Source: Clostridia bacterium (GTDB taxonomy: Bacteria; Bacillota; Clostridia; Christensenellales; Borkfalkiaceae). From it: a stretch of 64,000 nucleotides of DNA. The position numbers and the translations under genes are program-made. Below the pieces are notes generated by a model. That model was not told where the DNA came from and ran no database searches. It saw nothing but the letters and a program-made list of their open reading frames with translations. Below are positions 52,401-57,973 of this stretch, one piece after another. The stretch covers positions 1 through 64,000 of the forward strand of contig JAIDCJ010000020.1 of NCBI GenBank assembly GCA_029055875.1, read 5' to 3'. Positions within the stretch are counted from its first letter, which is position 1. The number at the start of each line of letters is the position of its first letter.

Positions 52401-53135
52401 TGCCGCAGTACCTGCCTGAAGCGTAATCGTGGTGCTTGAGGTATAGTGCTGCGCGGTACCCAAAACGTCGTATTGCTCGATGCTGTTGTGGATCATGAGG
52501 AGGTTCTCGCTTTCTTCCTCATCTTCCGCAGTAGGGTGCGTTAAGAGCTTATCGCCGAGCTCCTCGCGCAAAGCTTCCACGTCTTCGTAGTCGATGGAAT
52601 ATTTATAGTCTGCAAAGAGCTTCGCCTCGGTAGAATTTTCGCTGAGGTCTTTGATCTCTTTGGAGAAATCGTCGTAGAATTTCAAGCGGTCGTACGCGGT
52701 AACGCTTTCGTCGTTCCAATGTGCGGCAACCTCCGCAATTACGGCGGCAGTGTCAACGCCTTCGCCGTTTTCGGGGAAGCCCTTGCCGTCGTTATAGCCC
52801 GCCTTGGTGAGGTAATCCCATTCCGAGACGCTTATAATGCCCGAAGAGGTTTTGGAAGAGGGCGAGCCGGAGCTGAACGACCAGCTCGCGGGCGAATTGA
52901 TGAGCGCACGCTTCTCGTCGAGCTCCTTGTCCTTTTCGGAATAAAATTCAAAGTTTCCGTTTTTCAGGAGCTGGACGTCCACCTCGGTGGAAGAAGTCCC
53001 GTCATCGTCGTCATCCTCCTTATCGGGGGAGCCGCAGGCGGTAAAAATACCGAGCGAAAAGGTGAGCGACAAAGCCATGGAGAGCGCCGCGATAGAGCGC
53101 TTTTTCCATTTTCCGTTGACAAAAAATTTAGCCAT
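49458..53135 (-). CDS. Giant extracellular protein with repeated jelly-roll-like modules and C-terminal membrane anchor
   Basis: 1225 residues. A basic N-terminus, hydrophobic signal and lipobox (FTAC, Cys34) are followed by an Asp-rich linker. The ectodomain holds at least three similar beta-sandwich-like blocks with the pattern 'VSVWVKT ... WQQYTIYI ... FDDLSC', seen again as 'VSFFVKT ... WAQCFFFV' and 'VDVSFFIRAG ... FFDDYSS'. These resemble galactose-binding/CBM modules. Near 1165-1190 comes a membrane helix, then a Lys-rich cytoplasmic tail. It is Tyr/Asp/Ser-rich. The ligand is unknown, but glycan or adhesion binding is plausible. AAGGAA precedes the ATG. Confidence 0.8.
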   Translation of the reverse strand: MAKFFVNGKWKKRSIAALSMALSLTFSLGIFTACGSPDKEDDDDDGTSSTEVDVQLLKNGNFEFYSEKDKELDEKRALINSPASWSFSSGSPSSKTSSGIISVSEWDYLTKAGYNDGKGFPENGEGVDTAAVIAEVAAHWNDESVTAYDRLKFYDDFSKEIKDLSENSTEAKLFADYKYSIDYEDVEALREELGDKLLTHPTAEDEEESENLLMIHNSIEQYDVLGTAQHYTSSTTITLQAGTAAQVSVWVKTANLKHYYSGDDAVKVTKDAGAYIGVTHTVGGSTLDQMQIKNIITPEKPEDGTWENNGWQQYTIYIRANTFATSTFKLELGLGMGDSNNRFEAVDGYALFDDLSCTILPASEYDKDTLSSAGVECHLNSDKAAKIFDASRASSGKTEFGLDLHADFDALNLGIEENDFGTTTETNGPTTYDSKNIVPDIRDGETGSVVGIFDYNSLETKAASNKYLKNIFANDFKNFPSQFSKDNIIMLLSTNGAAYTANVNSASVTGRSDNVFELEANDYMLVSFFVKTSKIRSGKLGASAILVDGENETTIAAFDSTTLSTVDIDETQTDIYDGWAQCFFFVKNETKEARKFTLKLTYGPTSIANSTIDDYDDGYAAFANFETMKLSKTQYGYASSSSSRAQTVSLTGKIGTDSKFDNNSTSFKDGQLATPTNFDGYLSGTKEVAGLDKPRTPNPDKIESMGIYSGLLNADPEYVSKYMNGTEDWNTLLNKIGGTDAESWWKNIFDDDNRKGYVANQPLVIMNTSSTEQPAYGYFAKATASVAANGTQQISMRVKVGGDATAYIYLTDTSDVKAGYKNQLAPVMPSVTYWYDDEGNILAGDPAGKKKPDIAYYLEPNGLYTSADKSDKKYYANLANYEKDDDGNYVTSDGKTVFYYKEADGKYYAYYDKKTGEYSTEVNALPTDTSYDFVRYTAPADLNEKSACIKVENTGGNWVDVSFFIRAGSEAKNYRLEIWAGSRDCQIDDDYKITSTGKGIPAGGYVFFDDYSSSSAGDYDSMLQGYVDDVKDTLNKTNGKNPGQEGYLGKNDNLPDSYAYYYTFTFYDSPNYIRYDETVDEDWLGYNYTQSEQKEKLIWFNYVSDGSLTGMPAYAQFIDYSANDQSVSKETLKDDDTDSDTDEDTNKKDNTANILTIVSSVIFALAIVFAIGAVIVRKVMKKRGKSGSSKKQKPKQKKEPQLKVVKSEEAPKAEEPEDENNPYNE

Positions 53136-53151
53136 AAAAATTCCTTATTTG

Positions 53152-53182
53152 CGGACGGCGAACCCGGGGGTGACGCCGTCCG
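53152..53182 (-). promoter_or_regulatory. 5'-UTR stem-loop of the surface protein gene
   Basis: CGGACGGCG / CGCCGTCCG, a 9-bp stem just upstream of the ribosome-binding site. A second small palindrome, AGAGAtacTTCTCT-like, lies at about 53201-53214. Possibly mRNA-stabilising. Confidence 0.45.
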
Positions 53183-53213
53183 TTATTTTTCTTATATTTA
53201 GAGATACTTCTCT

Positions 53214-53242
53214 ATTTTAATATAAAACGGGGCGATAGGCAA
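53214..53242 (-). promoter_or_regulatory. Promoter of the surface protein gene
   Basis: Minus strand: TTGCCT (53237-53242), 17 bases, TAAAAT (53214-53219), leader of about 72 nt. Confidence 0.6.
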
Positions 53243-53324
53243 GCAATTCCGCATGAAATCCCGAAAAAAAGGAAAATTTTTTTGCAAGTTCCACAAACTT
53301 TTTTTAAGCCCGAGGGGGATGATT

Positions 53325-53681
53325 ATGAACAAAAAAACGGTAAAGTTTATTGCGGGCGGCGCGCTCACGGGCGCGGCGAACGGACTTTTCGGGGGCGGCG
53401 GCGGAATGATCGTCGTACCCGCTCTTGAGCGTGCGGGAAATATGAACGCGCTCAAAGCGCACGCAACGGCAATTGCGGTCATTTTGCCCGCCTCTATCGT
53501 GAGCGCAATCGTCTATCTTTGGTACGGGCTCGTACCGCTCAAAGTCTTTCTGCCCGTCGCGCTCGGCGTGCTTTTGGGCGGGATTCTGGGTGCAAAATTC
53601 CTGCCCCGCATTTCCGCCCGCACGGTAACGATAATTTTCGCCGCGTTCATGCTGGCGGCGGGGATAAAAATGGTGTTATAG
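53325..53681 (+). CDS. TSUP (TauE/SafE) family half-size transporter, N-terminal-type
   Basis: 118 residues with about four hydrophobic segments. The glycine-rich FIAGGALTGAANGLFGGGGGMIVVPAL is the classic first-repeat signature of TauE/SafE sulfite/sulfonate exporters, which normally run to about 250 residues with two such repeats. Here the repeats are on two genes. The next gene starts two bases after this stop. AGGGGGA precedes the ATG at 53325. Confidence 0.85.
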   Translation: MNKKTVKFIAGGALTGAANGLFGGGGGMIVVPALERAGNMNALKAHATAIAVILPASIVSAIVYLWYGLVPLKVFLPVALGVLLGGILGAKFLPRISARTVTIIFAAFMLAAGIKMVL

Positions 53682-53682
53682 T

Positions 53683-54075
53683 ATGGGATTTCTATTGCTT
53701 TTTCTGTGCGGGATTTTAGGCGGCGTTTTGGGCGGAATGGGCATGGGCGGCGGCACGGCGCTCATTCCGCTTTTAACCATTTTGTGCGGCGTGGAGCAGA
53801 GTGCGGCGCAGGGGATAAACTTGCTCTCTTTTCTGCCCATGGCGGCGTTGGCGCTTAGCATTCACGCCAAAAACGGACTGCTTGAAAAGCAGGGGATTCT
53901 GCCCATGATTTTGCCCGCGCTCCTCTTTTCGGTGCTCGGTTCGCTTCTTGCGGCGTATTTGCCGCAGGAAGCGCTTCGCAAGGGCTTCGGCGTATTTCTT
54001 GTGATTTTATCACTTTTTCAGTTCCAAAAGGCGTTTTCCGCGAAAAAAACGAACAAAACCGCAAATTTACAATGA
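53683..54075 (+). CDS. TSUP (TauE/SafE) family half-size transporter, second half
   Basis: 130 residues, about four hydrophobic segments, opening with GGVLGGMGMGGGTALIPLL, a second TSUP repeat signature. Together with its upstream partner it would make a full transporter as a heterodimer. The substrate (sulfite, sulfonates or other organic anions) is unknown. The start lies two bases after the upstream stop, so translation is coupled. Confidence 0.85.
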   Translation: MGFLLLFLCGILGGVLGGMGMGGGTALIPLLTILCGVEQSAAQGINLLSFLPMAALALSIHAKNGLLEKQGILPMILPALLFSVLGSLLAAYLPQEALRKGFGVFLVILSLFQFQKAFSAKKTNKTANLQ

Positions 54076-54105
54076 AAAAAACGGCAATTTTTTTCAAAAA
54101 GGGTA

Positions 54106-54134
54106 TGGACAAACCCCATATCCTATGTTAAAAT
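54106..54134 (+). promoter_or_regulatory. Promoter of the ppx-maf-mreB operon
   Basis: TGGACA (54106-54111), 17 bases, TAAAAT (54129-54134). The leader of about 105 nt contains a GGGG...CCCC hairpin near 54157-54177, but no class is recognised. Confidence 0.6.
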
Positions 54135-54245
54135 ATAGTCAATATCGTTTAACGTAGGGGGATAGGCTTTGCCCCTCGGGCGGTATCAAGAGGAAAGGTT
54201 CGGTAAATTTAAGGCAGTCATATATTCTAAGGCGGTTAATCGTTT

Positions 54246-55757
54246 ATGGAAAAGATTGGAATTATCGATTTAGGTTCAAATTCGGCGCGTCTCGTAATCG
54301 TGAAAATGTTCGGCGACGGACACTTCATGGTAGAGGACGAGCTCAAGGAGAGCGTGCGTCTCGGTCAGGACATGGACCGCGACGGGTTTTTGAAGCCGCA
54401 GAGAGTGGCGGAAACCATTAAAACGCTGAAAATGTTCCGTCGGCTTTGCGATGCGAACGGCGTAGAGCGCATTATTGCGGTGGCTACGGCGGCGGTTCGT
54501 CGCGCAAAAAATCAACGTTCCTTCCTCGATGAGATTCAGGCAAGCTGCGGACTCAAGGTAACGGTGCTCTCCGAAGAAGAGGAAGCAACCCTCGTTTACC
54601 GCGGCGTCATTAACTCGATGGATATGCCCAAGGGCATTATTCTTGAAATCGGCGGCGGCAGCACGAAGATTATTTACTATAACCGCCGTTCTATTCTCAA
54701 CTATGCAACGCTCGCGTTCGGCGCGGTGACGCTCACCGACCTCTTCAAAAACGACGGCACTCCCAAGGAGCAGACGGCAAAAATCGAAGAGTTCTTCGTG
54801 GAGCAGTTCAAGAAAATCGAATGGCTTTCGGAGGTCGATCCCGAAACGCCGCTCATCGGCGTAGGCGGCTCCTTCCGCAATCTCTACAAAATGAACCGCA
54901 TCGTGCGCAAATACCCGCTCAACGTGGTGCATAACTATACCTTCGCGACCGAGGACTTCCGCTCCATTTACGAAATGGTGCGCGAGCTTGACGTAGAAAA
55001 GCGCAAGCGTATCCGCGGACTTTCTCCCGCGCGTGCGGATATCATGCCCGCCGCGCTTGCAATTATCAAATCTTTTACCGACTATATGCACATCGAGTCC
55101 TTCACGGTCAGCGGCTGCGGACTGAGAGAAGGCATCATGATCAACCAAGCCGTTCCGCTCACGGTGGAACGCCCCATTTCCGACGTCTTGGGCTATTCGC
55201 TCACTTCGCTCGTGAAATACTACGGCTGCAACGAACAGCATATCGAAAACGTGGTGCATTTAAGCATTCAGCTCTTCAAACAGCTCCGCGTACTGCACAA
55301 GTTCCCGCGTTCGTATTTGAAGGTGCTCAAAATTGCGGCGAGCCTGCACGACTGCGGCTACCGCGTGCGCTACTATAACAACCAACAGCACAGCAGATAC
55401 ATTATTCTCAATTCGCCCGTCTACGGTGCAACGCACAGGGAAATCGTGCTTGCGGCGTTCGTTGCGGGCTGCCACAAGAAAGAGGACGTTCCCGCGGCCG
55501 ACTGGGCGAAGTACAAGGACATTGTAAGCGACGAGGACTTGGACGTCGTGAAAAAGCTCGGCGTACTGCTCCGTATCGGCGAAAGCTTAGATAGAAGCGG
55601 GCTGGGCGTGGTGAAGAGTATCAACTGCGACGTGCTCGGCGATTCCGTGATTATGAAGACGGAAATCGCAAGCGACGCGACCTTGGAAATTTCGCAGGCG
55701 CTCGACGCGGGCGGCGAGTTCAAGCGCGCATTCAAGAAAAATCTGGAAATTCTGTAA
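54246..55757 (+). CDS. Exopolyphosphatase/GppA-family phosphatase with HD-like C-terminus
   Basis: 503 residues. The N-terminal ASKHA (actin-like) fold has IGIIDLGSNSARLVIV and the glycine-rich LEIGGGSTKIIYY. The C-terminal helical domain (about 315-503) carries HD-type residues (SLHDCGYRVRY and RIGESLDRS). The family hydrolyses inorganic polyphosphate or pppGpp. Only an AGGCGG-like Shine-Dalgarno is seen. Its stop overlaps the maf start (TAATG). Confidence 0.93.
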   Translation: MEKIGIIDLGSNSARLVIVKMFGDGHFMVEDELKESVRLGQDMDRDGFLKPQRVAETIKTLKMFRRLCDANGVERIIAVATAAVRRAKNQRSFLDEIQASCGLKVTVLSEEEEATLVYRGVINSMDMPKGIILEIGGGSTKIIYYNRRSILNYATLAFGAVTLTDLFKNDGTPKEQTAKIEEFFVEQFKKIEWLSEVDPETPLIGVGGSFRNLYKMNRIVRKYPLNVVHNYTFATEDFRSIYEMVRELDVEKRKRIRGLSPARADIMPAALAIIKSFTDYMHIESFTVSGCGLREGIMINQAVPLTVERPISDVLGYSLTSLVKYYGCNEQHIENVVHLSIQLFKQLRVLHKFPRSYLKVLKIAASLHDCGYRVRYYNNQQHSRYIILNSPVYGATHREIVLAAFVAGCHKKEDVPAADWAKYKDIVSDEDLDVVKKLGVLLRIGESLDRSGLGVVKSINCDVLGDSVIMKTEIASDATLEISQALDAGGEFKRAFKKNLEIL

Positions 55758-56317
55758 TGGATAAGCTCATTCTTGCGAGCGCGTCGCCGCGGCGGCGGGA
55801 ATTGCTCCAAGAGATAACCCCCTTTCGGGTGGAAACGTCCCTGTTCGAGGAACGCGCCTCGGGGCTTTCGGCAAGGGAAACGGCAGAGTATTTTGCGGCG
55901 GGAAAGGCGAAGGAAGTCTTTTCCCGCTTTCCCGATTATTTCGTACTCGGCGCGGATACCGTTGTGGAATACGCGGGCAAAATTCTCGGCAAGCCGAAGG
56001 ACAGAGCGGACGCGAAAAAAACCCTTTCCATGCTGAGCGGAAACACCCATAACGTGTACACGGGTGTGTGCCTTGTGGGAAAGGGGTTTTGCAAAACCAT
56101 ATCTACGAAAACGCTCGTCACCTTTTTTCCGTTGACGGAAGAGCTGATAGAGCGTTACGTTGAGAGCGGGCTCCCGCTCGATAAAGCGGGTTCGTACGGC
56201 ATACAGGACGGCTACCCGCTCGTTGAAAAATACGAAGGCAGTTACACCGGCGTGGTGGGGCTTCCCATAGAGGAAGTGCGCGCTATATTGGAGGAGGCAG
56301 AAATACACAAATGCTAA
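55757..56317 (+). CDS. maf: Maf-family nucleotide pyrophosphatase
   Basis: 186 residues. LILASASPRRRELL at the N-terminus, LGADTVV (about 72-78), and the GKPKDRADAKKTLSMLSGNTHNV region are diagnostic. Maf proteins hydrolyse dTTP/UTP or modified nucleotides and were first linked to septum inhibition. It sits directly before mreB, as in Bacillus, and overlaps both neighbours by a few bases. Confidence 0.95.
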   Translation: MDKLILASASPRRRELLQEITPFRVETSLFEERASGLSARETAEYFAAGKAKEVFSRFPDYFVLGADTVVEYAGKILGKPKDRADAKKTLSMLSGNTHNVYTGVCLVGKGFCKTISTKTLVTFFPLTEELIERYVESGLPLDKAGSYGIQDGYPLVEKYEGSYTGVVGLPIEEVRAILEEAEIHKC

Positions 56318-57294
56318 AACTTGCAATCGACTTTGGTACTTCGATGACGAAGATTTACGAAATCGGGAGCGGGATCGTGCTCGCGGAAGCAACGTGCGTC
56401 AACGTGCAAAAGGATACGGGCGAGATTCGCGCGTTCGGCAACGAGGCGAAGAAGCTGCTCGGAAAGACCGCGGAATCTACAACCGTCAACTTTCCCGTGT
56501 TCGAGGGCGACATTGTAAACGAGCGTCAGGCGGGCGCACTCCTCGAATATTTTTTGCGCAAGGTTACGAAGCGTTCTTCCATAGAGGCAATCTTCTGCGT
56601 ACCCTGCGGAATTAATACGGCGTCGCGCGAAAAGTATTACCGCGTTGCAAAGACGGCGGGCATTTCAAGAATCGGGTTTGTGGAAACGCCCTATCTTGCC
56701 GCACTCGGGGAGGACGTGCCCCTTTCGGAATCCAACCCCGTGTTTGCAATCGACTTCGGCGCAGGCAAGACGAGCATGGCGGCGTTCTCGCTGGACGGCA
56801 TTATTGCGGGACTTTCCATGAACGTGGGCGGCAACAATATGGATATTCACGTTATAGACCATATTGCGGAAACGTTTAACTTAAAAATCGGCTCGCTCAC
56901 GAGCGAGAAGCTGAAAAACACGGTGGGCAGTTTAATTGCGGGCGACAGCCAGAGCATGATTATAAACGGCAGAGATATCGTAAGCGGCAAGCCGCGTTCG
57001 GTATCCGTTTCGTCGGAAGATATTTCCTTCCCCGTGCGCATCTACGTCGATAAAATAATCGAGTACGCAGGACTGCTACTCCAAAAGCTCCCCGCAGAGG
57101 TATCCGCGGCAATGTGCAAAAACGGCGTGTATCTTTCGGGCGGCGTGTGTATGCTTGCGGGCTTCGAGGAATACATTGCGGAAAAACTGCAAATGGAAAC
57201 GCACCTGCCCGAAAACCCGCAAATGGCGGTAATTCTGGGCGGCGGCAGAGCGGTAGGCAATTCGGCAATTCTTCGCCGCATTCAAATGATCTAA
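56311..57294 (+). CDS. MreB-type actin-like protein
   Basis: 327 residues. Actin-fold motifs: phosphate 1 LAIDFGTSMTKIY, phosphate 2 VFAIDFGAGKTSMAAF, adenosine motif VYLSGGVCMLAGFEEYI. It resembles MreB/Mbl, which organise lateral cell-wall synthesis; the position after maf supports this. mreC/mreD do not follow, so it may be a paralogue with a separate task. It overlaps maf by seven bases. Confidence 0.85.
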   Translation: MLKLAIDFGTSMTKIYEIGSGIVLAEATCVNVQKDTGEIRAFGNEAKKLLGKTAESTTVNFPVFEGDIVNERQAGALLEYFLRKVTKRSSIEAIFCVPCGINTASREKYYRVAKTAGISRIGFVETPYLAALGEDVPLSESNPVFAIDFGAGKTSMAAFSLDGIIAGLSMNVGGNNMDIHVIDHIAETFNLKIGSLTSEKLKNTVGSLIAGDSQSMIINGRDIVSGKPRSVSVSSEDISFPVRIYVDKIIEYAGLLLQKLPAEVSAAMCKNGVYLSGGVCMLAGFEEYIAEKLQMETHLPENPQMAVILGGGRAVGNSAILRRIQMI

Positions 57295-57307
57295 ATAAAA
57301 TAAAAAA

Positions 57308-57340
57308 AGACGCGGCGCTTGTTTTCAAGCGCCGCGTTTA
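57308..57340. terminator. Bidirectional terminator
   Basis: ACGCGGCGCTTG / CAAGCGCCGCGT stem with a four-base loop. The A run on the left and T-rich sequence on the right allow use by mreB and by the converging XRE gene. Confidence 0.85.
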
Positions 57341-57341
57341 T

Positions 57342-57563
57342 TTAGTCTTTTTTAATTTCCAAAATATCGTCGGCAGACGCGCCGATAAAGGAACACAGCT
57401 TCGAGAGTGTTGCAAGCGTAGGCTGTGACCTTCCCGAACAATACTGTGAAACAGTCGATTGTCTTACACCGATTGCTTTTGCAATTTCCGTGATTTTCTT
57501 CCCGCTGTTTTTAATTTCAAATCTTAAATTCTCGGTTATCTTCTCATCTAAATTCATTTCCAT
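57342..57563 (-). CDS. XRE-family DNA-binding regulator
   Basis: 73 residues, little more than one helix-turn-helix (about 22-68; ITEIAKAIGVRQSTVSQYCSGRSQPTLATLSKL). It probably acts as a dimeric repressor. It is divergent from a 44-residue gene, and the 87-bp gap holds two related GGC/GCC palindromes. The ATG has no Shine-Dalgarno and lies seven bases after a TATAAA. Confidence 0.88.
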   Translation of the reverse strand: MEMNLDEKITENLRFEIKNSGKKITEIAKAIGVRQSTVSQYCSGRSQPTLATLSKLCSFIGASADDILEIKKD

Positions 57564-57576
57564 AAAAATATTTATA

Positions 57577-57617
57577 AGGCAATGCCTATTATTTTTCTTG
57601 ACATATTCGCAAGGCCT
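57577..57617. promoter_or_regulatory. Two candidate operators of the XRE regulator
   Basis: Site 1, AGGC-aat-GCCT (57577-57587), abuts the minus-strand -10. Site 2, AGGCCT (57612-57617), lies in the spacer of the plus-strand promoter. Both continue as GCCTAT(T/G)AT, so they share more than the core. Confidence 0.5.
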
Positions 57618-57627
57618 ATGATATAAT
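57598..57627 (+). promoter_or_regulatory. Promoter of the 44-residue gene
   Basis: TTGACA (57598-57603), an 18-base spacer, TATAAT (57622-57627). AGGAGG precedes the ATG. Confidence 0.75.
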
Positions 57628-57650
57628 ACAGAAAAACAAAGGAGGAAAAT

Positions 57651-57785
57651 ATGGAAGTAAAAGAACTTTTATCGCTTTTGGTATCTATGCTCAAAGACGA
57701 AGTGATTGGAAGTGTAGAGGAAAAGAACGGAGAAATTATCGTTATCTTTTCAAACGGTACGAAGAGAACGGTTTCCGTTTCGTAA
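57651..57785 (+). CDS. Small protein of unknown function (44 aa)
   Basis: 44 residues: an N-terminal helix (VKELLSLLVSMLKDEVIG) and a strand-turn-strand (GEIIVIFSNGTKRTVSVS). AGGAGG lies ten bases upstream, and a strong promoter probably controlled by the divergent XRE regulator precedes it. The layout parallels the 57-residue protein at 23951. No membrane segment and no recognised family. Its transcript may continue into the structured RNA at 57803-57920. Confidence 0.7.
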   Translation: MEVKELLSLLVSMLKDEVIGSVEEKNGEIIVIFSNGTKRTVSVS

Positions 57786-57802
57786 CAAATTGCCCTTTCG
57801 GG

Positions 57803-57969
57803 AGAGCGCGGCTACCCACTAAGTGCATATCCAAATTTTGGTCCTGCGGAAAATAATTTTCCCGTAGTGTAAACATTACCTCGTATTAATTGCCGTGTGC
57901 GGTAGCCGCATTTACGCTCTATAAAGAACTACCCCGCTCCAAACCAAAGGAGCGGGGTATTGCGTTTTT
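57803..57969 (+). ncRNA. Structured noncoding RNA or 3' UTR
   Basis: Outer stem: AGAGCG (57803-57808) with CGCTCT (57915-57920), and CGGCTACC (57809-57816) with GGTAGCCG (57901-57908). Inner stem CACTA (57817-57821) with TAGTG (57865-57869) encloses hairpins CCAA-TTGG (57831-57841) and GGAAAA-TTTTCC (57848-57862). It ends at the terminator TACCCCGCTCC / GGAGCGGGGTA (57930-57959) plus T tail. No separate promoter is seen; it may be the 3' UTR of the 44-residue mRNA. I do not recognise 6S RNA, tmRNA or a known riboswitch. Confidence 0.5.
57930..57969. terminator. Terminator between the structured RNA and pheT
   Basis: Perfect 11-bp stem TACCCCGCTCC / GGAGCGGGGTA with an eight-base loop, TTGCGTTTTT on the right. 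It may also serve pheT from the other strand. Confidence 0.85.
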
Positions 57970-57973
57970 GTAA

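Noticed and set aside
57803-57920. 6S RNA assignment for the structured RNA
   Set aside because: The fold has single-stranded bases on one side only and several small hairpins, not the long symmetric rod with a central bubble, and no conserved 6S sequence is seen.
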